64,000 bases of DNA from Streptomyces sp. NBC_01306 (GCF_026340465.1 NZ_JAPEPC010000001.1:558001-622000); one strand, 5' to 3'; counted from the first letter of the stretch, positions 27,505-37,543 are shown. Translations and numbers: made by a program. Notes: generated by a model from the sequence alone, not told the origin.

Positions 27505-28203
27505 TCACCGCACGGCGGACCCCTCGCGGGCCGCCGCCACCAGCGCGGCCACCACCCGGGTGTCGTCCCCGGCCTCCGGATGCCACTGCACGGCCAGGGT
27601 GAAAGCACGCGCGCCGGGCAGCTCCAAGGCCTCGACGGTGCCGTCCTCGGCATACGCCGAACCGAGCAGCCCGCGGCCGAGCCGGTCCACCGCCTGATGG
27701 TGGTAGGTCGGCACGGACACCGGCTCGGGCAGCGTCCTGCCCAGCAGTGTCCCGGGGACGGGCCTGATGACATGCCGTCCGAAGACGCCGGGCGCACCGG
27801 CGTGCCCTTCGAGGTGCTGGACAAGGGTGCCGCCCAGCGCCACGTTCAGCAGTTGCAGTCCGCGGCAGATGCCCAGCAGCGGTACGCCGCACTCCAACGC
27901 GGCCTCGATCAGGGCCAGTTCCCAGGCGTCCCGGTCCAGGGCGGGCGGCCCGGTCCTGGGGTGCGCGGCCGCGCCGTAGCGGGCGGGCTCGACGTCCGCC
28001 CCGCCGGCGATCACCAGCCCGTCCAGACGGGCGACGGCCGACGCGGCTGCCGACGGACTGTCCGGCGGCAGTAGCGCCGCGAGCCCGCCCGCGCGCTGCA
28101 CCAGCCGGTGGTAGCCGGCGGGCAGCACCGCCGCGGGGAGCGACCACACCCCCCACCGGGCCTCCTCCAGATACGTGCTGATGCCGATCAGCGGCTGGGA
28201 CAT
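27505..28203 (-). CDS. Gamma-glutamyl-gamma-aminobutyrate hydrolase family (PuuD-like)
   Basis: 232-residue class I glutamine amidotransferase-fold hydrolase, which cleaves gamma-glutamyl amides and releases glutamate. Nucleophile elbow GICRGLQLLN (Cys 113), LVQHLEGHAG after it, and VQWHPEAG with the catalytic His-Glu pair; VIAGGADVEPARYG is the PuuD-like oxyanion region. ATG 28203 follows GGAGGAGCCG. Together with the permease, GntR regulator, ligase, aldehyde dehydrogenase and SDR to its right it completes a gamma-glutamylation pathway as the last, glutamate-releasing step. Confidence 0.92.
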   Translation of the reverse strand: MSQPLIGISTYLEEARWGVWSLPAAVLPAGYHRLVQRAGGLAALLPPDSPSAAASAVARLDGLVIAGGADVEPARYGAAAHPRTGPPALDRDAWELALIEAALECGVPLLGICRGLQLLNVALGGTLVQHLEGHAGAPGVFGRHVIRPVPGTLLGRTLPEPVSVPTYHHQAVDRLGRGLLGSAYAEDGTVEALELPGARAFTLAVQWHPEAGDDTRVVAALVAAAREGSAVR

Positions 28204-28287
28204 CGGCTCCTCCGTGCGTGTGGATGGCGGGGCGTGTGGTTGGCGTGTGGTCGGCGGCCGCCGGAGTGCGGGGCCGGGCGGCCGGGG

Positions 28288-29766
<1,479 letters not shown>

Positions 29767-29797
29767 GAGCCGCTCCTGCCTCGCCGATGGGGATCCG

Positions 29798-29825
29798 GGT
29801 AAAGGTTTAGCCGCACACCTTTGCC
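29798..29825. promoter_or_regulatory. Inverted repeat upstream of the permease gene
   Basis: GGTAAAGGT (29798-29806), 10-bp spacer, ACCTTTGCC (29817-29825); arms agree at 8 of 9 positions. It is 32 bp before the permease start and might be an operator of the adjacent FCD-type GntR regulator. The same region up to 29903 holds no gene. Confidence 0.4.
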
Positions 29826-29903
29826 GCCTGCGCCGTTCCGCGCAAGACCTCTGCACGAGACTTGGCGAGTTCCCGTACCCCCGAGGGGCCCGCCAACGGA
29901 CCG

Positions 29904-30635
29904 TCAGGGCGCCGGGGTTGTCAGGAATCCCCGCAGGAGGGCGGCGGTCCCGCAGCAGTGCTCGCGCATCACCTCGCGCGCGCCGTCCGCGTCGCCCTCC
30001 AGCACCGCCTCCACCAGTGCACTGTGCTGGGCCTGCGAATGCTCCAGATTCCGTACCAGCAGCGGAATGCAGTCCAGCAGGTCGTTCACGCCCGCCCGCA
30101 CCGCCGCGTACTGGGCCGCCAGCGACGCCGAACCGGACAGCTCCGCGAGCGTCAGATGCAGCATCGTGTCGCGCCTGCGGTAGTCCGCCAGCGGCGCGTC
30201 ATGGGTCGCCGCGAGCGCGGAGCGCAGCCGGTCGCTCTCCGTGCCGGTCAGCCCGTGCGTCGCGCACAGTCCGGCCGCGCCGACCTCCAGCACCTCCCGG
30301 AAGCGCAGAGCGTCCTCGACATCCGTCCTCCCGATCCTGCGCCGCAGTTCGGCCTCGCCGGGATTCTCCGTACGCACCCGTACGAAGGTGCCGCCGTAGC
30401 GCCCGCGCCTCGCCTCCACCAGGCCCTGGTCCTGGAGTACCTTCAGCACCTCGCGCAGGGTCACCCGGCTGATCTGCAGCCGCTCGGCCAACTCCCTTTC
30501 GGAAGGCAGCCGTTCACCCTGCGGGACCAGACCGAGCCGGACTATCTGGAGTATCTGCTCCAGTGCCTCCTCGAAACCGTTGCCCGCGCGCACCGGCCGC
30601 AGCACGGGCGCAAGCCGGTCCAACGCACCGTCCAT
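29904..30635 (-). CDS. GntR family regulator, FadR/FCD subfamily
   Basis: 243 residues: winged HTH at about 15-80 (LPSERELAERLQISRVTLREVLKVL) and an FCD ligand-binding helical domain at about 95-235 (EALRFREVLEVGAAGL region, HLTLAELSGSASL, HSALVEAVLEGDADGAREVMREH with the metal-ligand histidine type). Probably represses the permease and the divergent ligase operon until amine or gamma-glutamyl intermediate is present. ATG 30635 follows GGAAGG; upstream in-frame codons would extend into the glnA leader and are not needed. Confidence 0.92.
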   Translation of the reverse strand: MDGALDRLAPVLRPVRAGNGFEEALEQILQIVRLGLVPQGERLPSERELAERLQISRVTLREVLKVLQDQGLVEARRGRYGGTFVRVRTENPGEAELRRRIGRTDVEDALRFREVLEVGAAGLCATHGLTGTESDRLRSALAATHDAPLADYRRRDTMLHLTLAELSGSASLAAQYAAVRAGVNDLLDCIPLLVRNLEHSQAQHSALVEAVLEGDADGAREVMREHCCGTAALLRGFLTTPAP

Positions 30636-30667
30636 CACCAACACCTTCCCAATCAATGGTTCACCCG

Positions 30668-30678
30668 CATACCTTATG
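30668..30678. promoter_or_regulatory. Short palindrome between GntR and ligase genes
   Basis: CATA-CCT-TATG is a perfect 4-3-4 palindrome in the 74-bp divergent spacer, 32 bp before the ligase start and 33 bp before the regulator start. Its placement fits an operator acting on both genes, but it is short and could be chance. Confidence 0.3.
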
Positions 30679-30709
30679 ACCTCCGGATGCAGTGACAGGA
30701 GGCAGAACC

Positions 30710-32077
30710 GTGGCTGACCGCACGCCCCCACTCTCGCCCGAGGAGCTCAGAGTCCTCGTTGAAGCCGGAGAGATCGACACTGTCGTCCTCGCCTTCACGG
30801 ATATGCAAGGCAGGCTCCAGGGCAAGCGGTTCGCCGCCCGCTACTTCCTCGACACGGTCCTCGAACACGGCACGGAGGGCTGCAACTACCTCCTCGCCGT
30901 GGATGTGGACCTGAATACCGTCGGGGGCTACGAAATGTCCTCCTGGGAGCGCGGTTACGGAGATTTCGCCATGCACGGCGACGCCGCGACCCTGCGCCGC
31001 ACCCCCTGGAACCCCGGCACCGCACTCATCACCGCCGACCTGGCCTGGCACGACCGCTCGCCGGTCGTCGCCTCCCCCCGGCAGATCCTGCGCCGCCAGC
31101 TGGACCGGCTCGCCGAGCGGGGCTGGAGCGCGTACGCCGGCACCGAGCTGGAGTTCATGCTCTTCAAGGACACCTACGAAGAGGGCTGGTCCCGCGGCTA
31201 CCGCCAGATGAACCCGGCCAACCAGTACAACGCCGACTACTCGGTGCTCGGCACCGGCCGGGTCGAACCACTGCTGCGCCGCATCCGCAACGAGATGGGC
31301 GGGGCCGGCATGACGGTCGAGTCCGCCAAGGGCGAGTGCAACCTCGGCCAGCACGAGATCGTGTTCGTGTACGACGAGGCGCTCACCACCTGCGACCAGC
31401 ACAGCATCTACAAGACCGGCGCCAAGGAGATCGCGGCCCAGGAGGGCATGTCGCTCACCTTCATGGCGAAGTACGACGAGCGGGAGGGCAACTCCTGCCA
31501 CATCCATCTCTCGCTGCGGGACGCGGACGGCCGGCCCGTGCTGGCCGACGACAACGGCCCGTACGGCATGTCGCAGGTCATGCGGCACTTCCTCGCGGGA
31601 CAGGCCGCCGCCATGCGGGACTTCACGCTCTTCTACGCCCCGAACATCAACTCGTACAAGCGCTTCCGCGACGGCTCCTTCGCGCCCACCGCCGTCGCCT
31701 GGGGCCCTGACAACCGGACCTGCGCACTGCGGGTGATCGGCCACGGCCGCTCGCACCGGCTGGAGAACCGGCTGCCCGGCGGCGATGTGAACCCCTATCT
31801 GGCGGTCGCCGCGATGGTCGCAGCCGGCCTGTACGGGGTGGAGAACGAGCTGGAACTCCCCGAGCCCTGCACCGGCAACGCCTACAACAGCGACGCCGTA
31901 CACGTCCCCACCACGCTCCGCGAGGCCGCCGAGCGCTGGGAGAACAGCCCGATCGCCCGGGAAGCCTTCGGCGACGAGGTCGTCGACCACTACCGCCACA
32001 TGGCCCGCGTCGAACAGGACGCCTACGACGCGGCCGTCACCGACTGGGAACGCTTCCGCTCCTTCGAGCGCATGTGA
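30710..32077 (+). CDS. glnA4: Glutamine synthetase-like gamma-glutamyl-amine ligase (GlnA4-like)
   Basis: 455-residue type I glutamine synthetase fold enzyme. Conserved pieces: ELEFMLFK, KGECNLGQHEI, AKYDEREGNSCHIHLS (ATP/metal site), SYKRFRDGSFAPT and DNRTCALRVIG. Family members outside true GlnA ligate glutamate to amines such as polyamines or ethanolamine. Association with an ethanolamine-type permease, an SDR and an aldehyde dehydrogenase favours gamma-glutamylethanolamide synthesis (GlnA4 of S. coelicolor, from memory). GTG 30710 follows AGGAGG; the in-frame start at 30692 lies before that ribosome site and is rejected. Confidence 0.87.
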   Translation: MADRTPPLSPEELRVLVEAGEIDTVVLAFTDMQGRLQGKRFAARYFLDTVLEHGTEGCNYLLAVDVDLNTVGGYEMSSWERGYGDFAMHGDAATLRRTPWNPGTALITADLAWHDRSPVVASPRQILRRQLDRLAERGWSAYAGTELEFMLFKDTYEEGWSRGYRQMNPANQYNADYSVLGTGRVEPLLRRIRNEMGGAGMTVESAKGECNLGQHEIVFVYDEALTTCDQHSIYKTGAKEIAAQEGMSLTFMAKYDEREGNSCHIHLSLRDADGRPVLADDNGPYGMSQVMRHFLAGQAAAMRDFTLFYAPNINSYKRFRDGSFAPTAVAWGPDNRTCALRVIGHGRSHRLENRLPGGDVNPYLAVAAMVAAGLYGVENELELPEPCTGNAYNSDAVHVPTTLREAAERWENSPIAREAFGDEVVDHYRHMARVEQDAYDAAVTDWERFRSFERM

Positions 32078-32088
32078 GGAACAACCAC

Positions 32089-33462
32089 ATGGTCAATGTG
32101 CACGAGCTGGACATCATCAATCCGGCCAACGAGGAACTGGTGGCCACCGTCCCCACCACGTCCCCCGCCGAGGTCGACGCCGCGGTACGCCGGGCCGGCG
32201 CCGCCCAGGTGAAGTGGGCCGCCCTGGCACCCGCCGACCGGGCCCGCATACTGCGCCGGTTCGCCGACGTCGTGGACGCCCACCGCGGGCAGCTCGCCCG
32301 GCTGGAGATGCAGGAGGCCGGCCACCCGCTGGGCAACGCCGAGTGGGAGGCGGGCAACGTCCGCGATCTGCTGCACTACGCCGCCGGCGGAGTGGAACGC
32401 CTCAACGGCGCCCAGATCCCGGTCGAGGGAGGTCTGAACGTCACCTTCCAGGAACCGCTCGGCGTCGTCGCCGTGATCGCCCCCTGGAACTTCCCGATGC
32501 CGATCGCCGCCTGGGGCACCGCCCCCGCGCTCGCGGCCGGCAACGCGGTCCTCCTCAAACCGGCCGAGACCACCCCCCTCACCGCGCTCCGGCTCGCGCA
32601 GTACGCGCTGGACGCCGGACTCCCCGAGGGCCTCTTCCAGGTCCTGCCGGGTGAGGGCCCGGTCACCGGCGCCGCCCTCGTCGACCACCCCGGCGTCGCC
32701 AAGGTCGTCTTCACCGGCTCCACCGCCACGGGCCGGCGGATCGCGGCCCGCTGCGCGGAGCAGACCAAGCGACTGACCCTGGAACTGGGCGGCAAGAGCC
32801 CCAACATCGTCTTCGCCGACGCCGACATCGAGGCCGCAGCGGCCGCCACCCCCGGATCCTTCCTCGACAACACCGGCCAGGACTGCTGCGCCCGCAGCCG
32901 CATCCTCGTCCAGCGCTCGGTGTACGACCGCTACATGGAGCTGCTGGAGCCCGCGGTCAGAGCGTTCGTGGCCGGCGACCCCGCCGACCCCGCCACCCGG
33001 ATGGGCCCGCTGATCTCCCACGCCCAGCGCGAACGGGTACGGTCCTACGTCCCCGAGGGGGCACCGGCCGCCATCCGCGGCGAGGCGCCCACGGGCAAGG
33101 GCTTCTGGTATCCGGCCACCGTCCTGGAAGGGCGCCCCGACGACCGTACGGCCGTCGAGGAGATCTTCGGCCCGGTCGCCGTCGTCCTCCCCTTCGACGA
33201 CGAGGCCGACGCGATCCGGATCGCCAACGCCACCGACTACGGGCTCTCCGGCTCCCTGTGGACCCGCGACGTCGGCCGGGCGCTGCGCGTCTCGCGCGCT
33301 GTCGCGGCCGGCAACCTCTCCGTCAACTCCCACAGCAGCGTGCGCTATTCGACCCCCTTCGGGGGATTCAAACAGTCCGGACTCGGCCGTGAGCTGGGTC
33401 CGGACGCACTGTCCGCCTTCACCGAGACCAAGAACGTCTTCATCGCAGCCAAGGGGTACTGA
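32089..33462 (+). CDS. Aldehyde dehydrogenase family protein
   Basis: 457-residue NAD(P)-dependent aldehyde dehydrogenase. PWNFPMPIAAWG and KPAETTPL shape the cofactor site, LELGGKSPNIVF carries the general-base Glu and NTGQDCCARSRI the catalytic Cys (two adjacent Cys). ATG 32089 has GAGGA at proper distance; the GTG at 32074, inside the ligase stop, is less likely. Eleven bases after the ligase gene, so one operon. Likely oxidises gamma-glutamyl aminoaldehyde to the acid. Confidence 0.93.
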   Translation: MVNVHELDIINPANEELVATVPTTSPAEVDAAVRRAGAAQVKWAALAPADRARILRRFADVVDAHRGQLARLEMQEAGHPLGNAEWEAGNVRDLLHYAAGGVERLNGAQIPVEGGLNVTFQEPLGVVAVIAPWNFPMPIAAWGTAPALAAGNAVLLKPAETTPLTALRLAQYALDAGLPEGLFQVLPGEGPVTGAALVDHPGVAKVVFTGSTATGRRIAARCAEQTKRLTLELGGKSPNIVFADADIEAAAAATPGSFLDNTGQDCCARSRILVQRSVYDRYMELLEPAVRAFVAGDPADPATRMGPLISHAQRERVRSYVPEGAPAAIRGEAPTGKGFWYPATVLEGRPDDRTAVEEIFGPVAVVLPFDDEADAIRIANATDYGLSGSLWTRDVGRALRVSRAVAAGNLSVNSHSSVRYSTPFGGFKQSGLGRELGPDALSAFTETKNVFIAAKGY

Positions 33463-33463
33463 A

Positions 33464-34258
33464 GTGACCGAAGTGACCGACCAGAGCCCCGTGTGCCGCC
33501 GGCTGGTGGGCCGCACCGCAGTGATCACCGGAGCCGCCAGCGGCATCGGGCTCGCCACCGCCCGCAGGCTGGCATCCGAAGGCGCCAACGTCGTCTGCGC
33601 CGACATCGACGACAAGGCGGGCAAGGCCGCCGCCGCCGAGGTAGGCGGCCTCTTCGTCCAGGTGGACGTGGTCGAATCCGACCAGGTCCAGGCGCTCTAC
33701 AGGACCGCCTTCGACACCTACGGCTCGGTCGACATCGCCTTCAACAACGCCGGTATCTCGCCGCCCGACGACAACTCGATCCTCACCACGGAACTGGACG
33801 CCTGGAAGCGCGTGCAGGAGGTCAACCTCACCTCGGTCTACCTCTGCTGCAAGCACGCCCTGCCCTATATGCGGGACCAGCGCCGCGGCTCCATCATCAA
33901 CACCGCGTCCTTCGTGGCCGTGATGGGTGCCGCCACCTCCCAGATCAGCTACTCCGCATCCAAGGGCGGCGTGCTCTCCATGTCGCGCGAACTGGGCGTG
34001 CAGTTCGCCCGCGAGGGCATCCGGGTCAACGCCCTGTGCCCGGGGCCGGTCAACACCCCGCTCCTGAAGAAGCTGTTCGCCGACGATCCGGCGCTCGCCG
34101 AGCGCCGGCTGGTGCACGTCCCCGTCGGCCGGTTCGCCGAGCCCGAGGAGATCGCGTCCGCCGTCGCCTTCCTCGCCAGCGACGACTCCTCCTTCGTCAA
34201 CGCCGCCGAGTTCCTGGTCGACGGCGGGATCGCGGGCGCGTACGTCACGCCCGTCTGA
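33464..34258 (+). CDS. Short-chain dehydrogenase/reductase
   Basis: 264-residue classical SDR: cofactor motif TGAASGIG, NNAGIS, catalytic Ser in NTASFVAVMGAA and YSASK (Tyr-x3-Lys). ICADIDDK-like acidic residue after strand 2 (CADIDDKAG) indicates NAD+ preference. GTG 33464 with AAGGGG at good spacing starts directly after the aldehyde dehydrogenase stop. In the pathway it would oxidise the hydroxyl of gamma-glutamylethanolamide to the aldehyde, the step before the aldehyde dehydrogenase. Operon end: a strong hairpin follows. Confidence 0.92.
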   Translation: MTEVTDQSPVCRRLVGRTAVITGAASGIGLATARRLASEGANVVCADIDDKAGKAAAAEVGGLFVQVDVVESDQVQALYRTAFDTYGSVDIAFNNAGISPPDDNSILTTELDAWKRVQEVNLTSVYLCCKHALPYMRDQRRGSIINTASFVAVMGAATSQISYSASKGGVLSMSRELGVQFAREGIRVNALCPGPVNTPLLKKLFADDPALAERRLVHVPVGRFAEPEEIASAVAFLASDDSSFVNAAEFLVDGGIAGAYVTPV

Positions 34259-34291
34259 CGCCCTGCCGCACAGCTCACCCGTCTCGCCTCG

Positions 34292-34319
34292 CACCTCTCA
34301 CCTCTCACCTCTCACCTCT
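34292..34319. repeat. 7-bp tandem repeat, four copies
   Basis: CACCTCT occurs four times in tandem just after the SDR gene and directly before the terminator hairpin. Confidence 0.85.
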
Positions 34320-34320
34320 C

Positions 34321-34354
34321 GCCGGGGCCGGCACCACCGTGTGCCGGCCCCGGC
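34321..34354 (+). terminator. Terminator-like hairpin after the ligase-ALDH-SDR operon
   Basis: Perfect 14-bp stem GCCGGGGCCGGCAC / GTGCCGGCCCCGGC with a six-base loop, 62 bp after the SDR stop. No U-tract follows, as is common in streptomycetes. Confidence 0.7.
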
Positions 34355-34694
34355 GGCGTCGTACCCCCAGCCGCGTCGTACCCCCGGCCGCCGGCGCCGC
34401 GGCGATCCAACGGCGCAGCAGCGATCCAGATCACAGCGCTCCAGGGATGGCGCGCTCGTTACTCACCGGTTAGTCTCAAGTGAGCGGGACACCCTCCCGC
34501 TCGTTCCACCTCAGCGCGGCCTGGTGACGCAGCCGCCACGAGTGTCTGTCGGTTCAGCACTTCTGTACGACGTGGCCCCGGGACCGGGTCCGTCGGCCCC
34601 TCTCACGACACCTCACGCACGCCCCCGGTGTACCGCTGGTACGGCCGGGCACCGCGTGCACCCCTCAGTCGTCACTCATCCCTGGAGTCCCCTG
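34355..34694. other. Gene-free spacer upstream of the 3-hydroxyacyl-CoA dehydrogenase gene
   Basis: 340 bp without a convincing gene. It contains a direct repeat GCGTCGTACCCCC (near 34355 and 34373) and a perfect 8-bp inverted repeat GAGCGGGA (34482-34489) / TCCCGCTC (34495-34502). The latter may be an operator or a leader hairpin of the downstream gene; no clear -35/-10 pair was identified. Confidence 0.6.
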
Positions 34695-36476
34695 ATGGAC
34701 ATCCCTCTCCACACCATCGCCGTGGTCGGCCTCGGCACCATGGGCACCGGCATCGCCGAGGTCCTGACCCGCGGCGGTCGCGAGGTCATCGGAATCGACG
34801 TCAGCCCCGACGCCGCGGCCCGCGCCGTGGCGGCACTGGAAGCCTCCACCGCCCGCGCCGTGCAGCGGGAGCGCCTCACCGATCAGGAGCGGCTGGACGT
34901 CCTCGCCCGGTTCCGCACCTTCTCCGACCTCCAGGCCGCGGCCGACGCCGACCTGGTGATCGAGGTCGTGCCGGAGTCGTACGAGACGAAGCAGCAGGTC
35001 CTCCGCGCCCTGGACGGGATCGTGCGCCCCACCGCGGTCGTGGCCACCGGCACCAACGCCCTGTCCGTGACCCGGCTCGCCGCCGACACCTCGCACCCCG
35101 AGCGCGTCCTGGGCCTGCACTTCTTCAATCCGGCGCCGGCGATGAAGCTGGTCGAGGTGGTCTCATCGGTGCTGACCGCTCCGACGGCCGTCGAAGCCGT
35201 CACCGACCTCGCCCGCGAGCTCGGCAAGGAGCCCGTCGCGGTCGGCGACCGCCCCGGTTTCGTCGCTGACGGGCTGCTGTTCGGCTATCTCAACCAGGCA
35301 GCGGCGATGTACGAGGCCAAGTACGCGTCCCGCGAGGACATCGACGCGGCGATGCGGCTCGGCTGCGGGCTGCCGATGGGCCCGCTCGCGCTGCTCGACC
35401 TGATCGGCATCGACACCGCGCGCACCGTCCTGGAGGCGATGTACTCCGCGTCCCGGGACCGGCTGCACGCGCCCGCCCCGATCCTCAAGCAGCTCAGCAA
35501 CGCCGGGCTGACCGGCCGCAAGTCGGGCCGCGGCTTCTACACGTACCAGGAACCGGGCAGCGCCGACGTGGTGCGGGACGCCCTCACCCCGCTCGACAGT
35601 GCGCAGCTCGCCGCGGCCCGGCCCGTCACATCGGTGGGCGTCGCGGGCTCGGGGACGATGGCATCGGGCATCGCCGAGGTCTTCGCCAAGGCCGGTTACG
35701 ACGTGGTGCTCGCCGCCCGCAGCCCGGAGAAGGCCGACGCCGCGAAGGCCCGTGTCGCCAAGTCGCTCGCCCGCTCCGTCGACAAGGGGCGGATGACCGC
35801 GGCGGCCCGTGACGAGGCGCTGGCCAGGATCGCCCCGGCCGGTTCGCTCGACGCGTTCGCCGGGGTGGATCTGGCCGTCGAGGCGGTCGCCGAGGACCTG
35901 GAGGTCAAGCAGCAGCTCTTCGAGATGCTCGACAAGGTCTGCAAGCAGGGCGCGGTGCTCGCCACCACCACCTCGTCGCTCCCGGTCATCGCGTGCGCCC
36001 GCGCCACCTCGCGCCCGCAGGATGTCGTCGGGATGCACTTCTTCAACCCGGCTCCGGCGATGAAGCTGGTCGAGGTGGTCCGCACCGTCCTCACCGCCGA
36101 CGACGTCCACGCCACGGCCCGCGAGGTCTGCACGAAGGTGCGCAAGCACCCGGTGGACTGCGGCGACCGCGCCGGTTTCATCGTGAACGCGCTGCTGTTC
36201 CCGTACCTCAACAACGCGGTCAAGATGGTCCAGGAGCACTACGCGACGCTCGACGACATCGACGCGGCGATGAAGCTGGGCGGCGGCTATCCGATGGGCC
36301 CCTTCGAGCTCCTGGACGTGGTCGGCCTGGATGTCTCGCTCGCCATCGAGCGGGTGCTGCACCGCGAGTTCCGCGACCCGGGTCTCGCCCCCGCGCCGCT
36401 GCTCGAACACCTGGTGGCGGCGGGCTGTCTCGGCCGCAAGACCGGGCGCGGTTTCCGTGAGTATGCCCGTCGCTGA
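34695..36476 (+). CDS. 3-hydroxyacyl-CoA dehydrogenase, tandem duplicated
   Basis: 593 residues made of two complete copies of the PaaH/FadB-type dehydrogenase: copy 1 about 1-290, copy 2 about 310-593. Each starts with a Rossmann motif (VVGLGTMGTGIAEVL; VAGSGTMASGIAEVF), then HFFNPAPAMKLVEVV, and ends with GRKSGRGFYTY or GRKTGRGFREY. Both copies keep the His of the catalytic HFFNP element, so both may be active. Oxidises (S)-3-hydroxyacyl-CoA to 3-ketoacyl-CoA with NAD+. ATG 34695 follows CTGGAG. Upstream of the TetR gene and the ethylmalonyl-CoA genes. Confidence 0.93.
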   Translation: MDIPLHTIAVVGLGTMGTGIAEVLTRGGREVIGIDVSPDAAARAVAALEASTARAVQRERLTDQERLDVLARFRTFSDLQAAADADLVIEVVPESYETKQQVLRALDGIVRPTAVVATGTNALSVTRLAADTSHPERVLGLHFFNPAPAMKLVEVVSSVLTAPTAVEAVTDLARELGKEPVAVGDRPGFVADGLLFGYLNQAAAMYEAKYASREDIDAAMRLGCGLPMGPLALLDLIGIDTARTVLEAMYSASRDRLHAPAPILKQLSNAGLTGRKSGRGFYTYQEPGSADVVRDALTPLDSAQLAAARPVTSVGVAGSGTMASGIAEVFAKAGYDVVLAARSPEKADAAKARVAKSLARSVDKGRMTAAARDEALARIAPAGSLDAFAGVDLAVEAVAEDLEVKQQLFEMLDKVCKQGAVLATTTSSLPVIACARATSRPQDVVGMHFFNPAPAMKLVEVVRTVLTADDVHATAREVCTKVRKHPVDCGDRAGFIVNALLFPYLNNAVKMVQEHYATLDDIDAAMKLGGGYPMGPFELLDVVGLDVSLAIERVLHREFRDPGLAPAPLLEHLVAAGCLGRKTGRGFREYARR

Positions 36477-36543
36477 TCCGCCGGGCGACTGGGGCGGGCT
36501 GCTGGAACCGGGCGGCGGCCCGCCCCCGCAAACACGTTCCGCA

Positions 36544-36567
36544 GGTCCGATGCAGTACGTTCGGACC
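36544..36567. promoter_or_regulatory. TetR-type operator candidate abutting the start codon
   Basis: GGTCCGA (36544-36550), 10-bp spacer, TCGGACC (36561-36567): perfect 7-bp arms ending one base before the ATG of the TetR gene. It is well placed for autoregulation. Confidence 0.55.
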
Positions 36568-37383
36568 ATGCCCGAGCTCACCGGCCCCGTCCGACGGCCT
36601 GTCCGCAAGAAGGCGTCGTCAGACGCCCCTGAGAGTGCCGCAGGCAGCCGCGCGGCCGCCCAGCGCCTCAAAATGCGCCGCGAACTGGCTTCGGCGGCGA
36701 TGGAGCTCTTCGCGGCCAAAGGGTACGAGGCGACGACCGTCGACGAGATCGCGGCGCAGGCCGGGGTCGCCCGCCGGACCTTCTTCCGGCACTTCCGCTC
36801 CAAGGAAGAGGCAATCTTCCCGGACCACGACGACACACTGGTGCGGGCCGAGGCGGTGCTGAACGCGGCGCCGCCGCACGAGCATCCGCTCGACACCGTG
36901 TGCCGGGGCATCAAGGAAGTCATGCGGATGTACGCGGCGTCGCCGGTGGTCTCGGTGGCGCGGTACAAGCTGACCCGTGAGGTGCCCACGCTGCGGGAGG
37001 CCGAGATCGCCTCGGTGGCCCGCTACGAGCGGCTGTTCACCCGCTATCTGCTGGGCCACTTCGACGAGCACGAGCAGCACGACGGCAACGACGACCCGCT
37101 GCTGGCCGAGGTGGCGGCGTCCGCCGTGGTCACCGCGCACAACCACGTACTGCGCCGCTGGCTGCGGGCCGGCGGCCAGGGCGACGTGGAGGCCAGGCTC
37201 GACCACGCCTTCGCCATCGTCCGGGACACCTTCGGCACCGGGATAGGCGCCGGCCGCACCGCCGAGCGCACCCCGGCCGCGACCGTGCGGAGCAGTGGTG
37301 AGGTGCTGGTGACGGTGGCGCGTACCGATGCCCCGCTCGACGAAGTCATGCGCACCATCGAGCAGGCGCTGAGGAAGCGCTGA
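36568..37383 (+). CDS. TetR family transcriptional regulator
   Basis: 271 residues. A polar N-terminal extension (about 1-30) precedes the TetR helix-turn-helix (about 35-80; RRELASAAMELFAAKGYEATTVDEIAAQAGVARRTFFRHF is the region, with the signature around VARRTFFRHF). The C-terminal half is helical with a polar tail. It sits between the 3-hydroxyacyl-CoA dehydrogenase and ccr, so it probably senses an acyl-CoA and controls neighbouring genes. ATG 36568 has no ribosome site; the ATG at 36550 would put the palindrome inside the gene. Confidence 0.87.
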   Translation: MPELTGPVRRPVRKKASSDAPESAAGSRAAAQRLKMRRELASAAMELFAAKGYEATTVDEIAAQAGVARRTFFRHFRSKEEAIFPDHDDTLVRAEAVLNAAPPHEHPLDTVCRGIKEVMRMYAASPVVSVARYKLTREVPTLREAEIASVARYERLFTRYLLGHFDEHEQHDGNDDPLLAEVAASAVVTAHNHVLRRWLRAGGQGDVEARLDHAFAIVRDTFGTGIGAGRTAERTPAATVRSSGEVLVTVARTDAPLDEVMRTIEQALRKR

Positions 37384-37421
37384 GCACAGAACCGACCAGT
37401 ATCTGACCGATCTGCATCGCG

Positions 37422-37458
37422 ACGGCCGTCCCTCCGGGGGCGGCCGTTCCGGGTTTTT
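37422..37458 (+). terminator. Intrinsic terminator after the TetR gene
   Basis: Stem ACGGCCGTCCC (37422-37432) / GGGGCGGCCGT (37437-37447), one G-U pair, four-base loop, followed by TCCGGG and five T (37454-37458). It separates the TetR gene from ccr, 39 bp after the stop. Confidence 0.85.
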
Positions 37459-37499
37459 CTGCTCATCCGTGGCCCGGGGGTGACAACTGAGAGAATTTG

Positions 37500-37543
37500 T
37501 TGGCACTCAGTGTCTTGCGGCTTGGCACGGGGTGCCATACGTT
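37500..37543 (+). promoter_or_regulatory. ccr promoter with palindrome in the spacer
   Basis: TTGCGG (37515-37520), 17-bp spacer, TACGTT (37538-37543). The spacer carries a perfect palindrome TGGCAC-GGG-GTGCCA (37523-37537), and the half site TTGGCAC recurs at 37500, 22 bp (two helical turns) upstream of its copy at 37522. This suggests cooperative repressor binding. Prediction only. Confidence 0.5.

Noticed and set aside
32074..32088. Earlier GTG start for the aldehyde dehydrogenase gene
   Set aside because: It overlaps the ligase stop and lies within the ribosome site GAGGA, which points to ATG 32089.
34355..34694. Small plus-strand gene fused in frame ahead of the 3-hydroxyacyl-CoA dehydrogenase
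   Set aside because: The in-frame extension has no conserved sequence and runs through a hairpin; the ATG at 34695 has its own ribosome site and the canonical Rossmann N-terminus.
37501..37520. Sigma-54-like TGGCAC...TTGC sequence upstream of ccr
   Set aside because: The spacing is eight instead of five bases, and streptomycetes are not known to have sigma-54.
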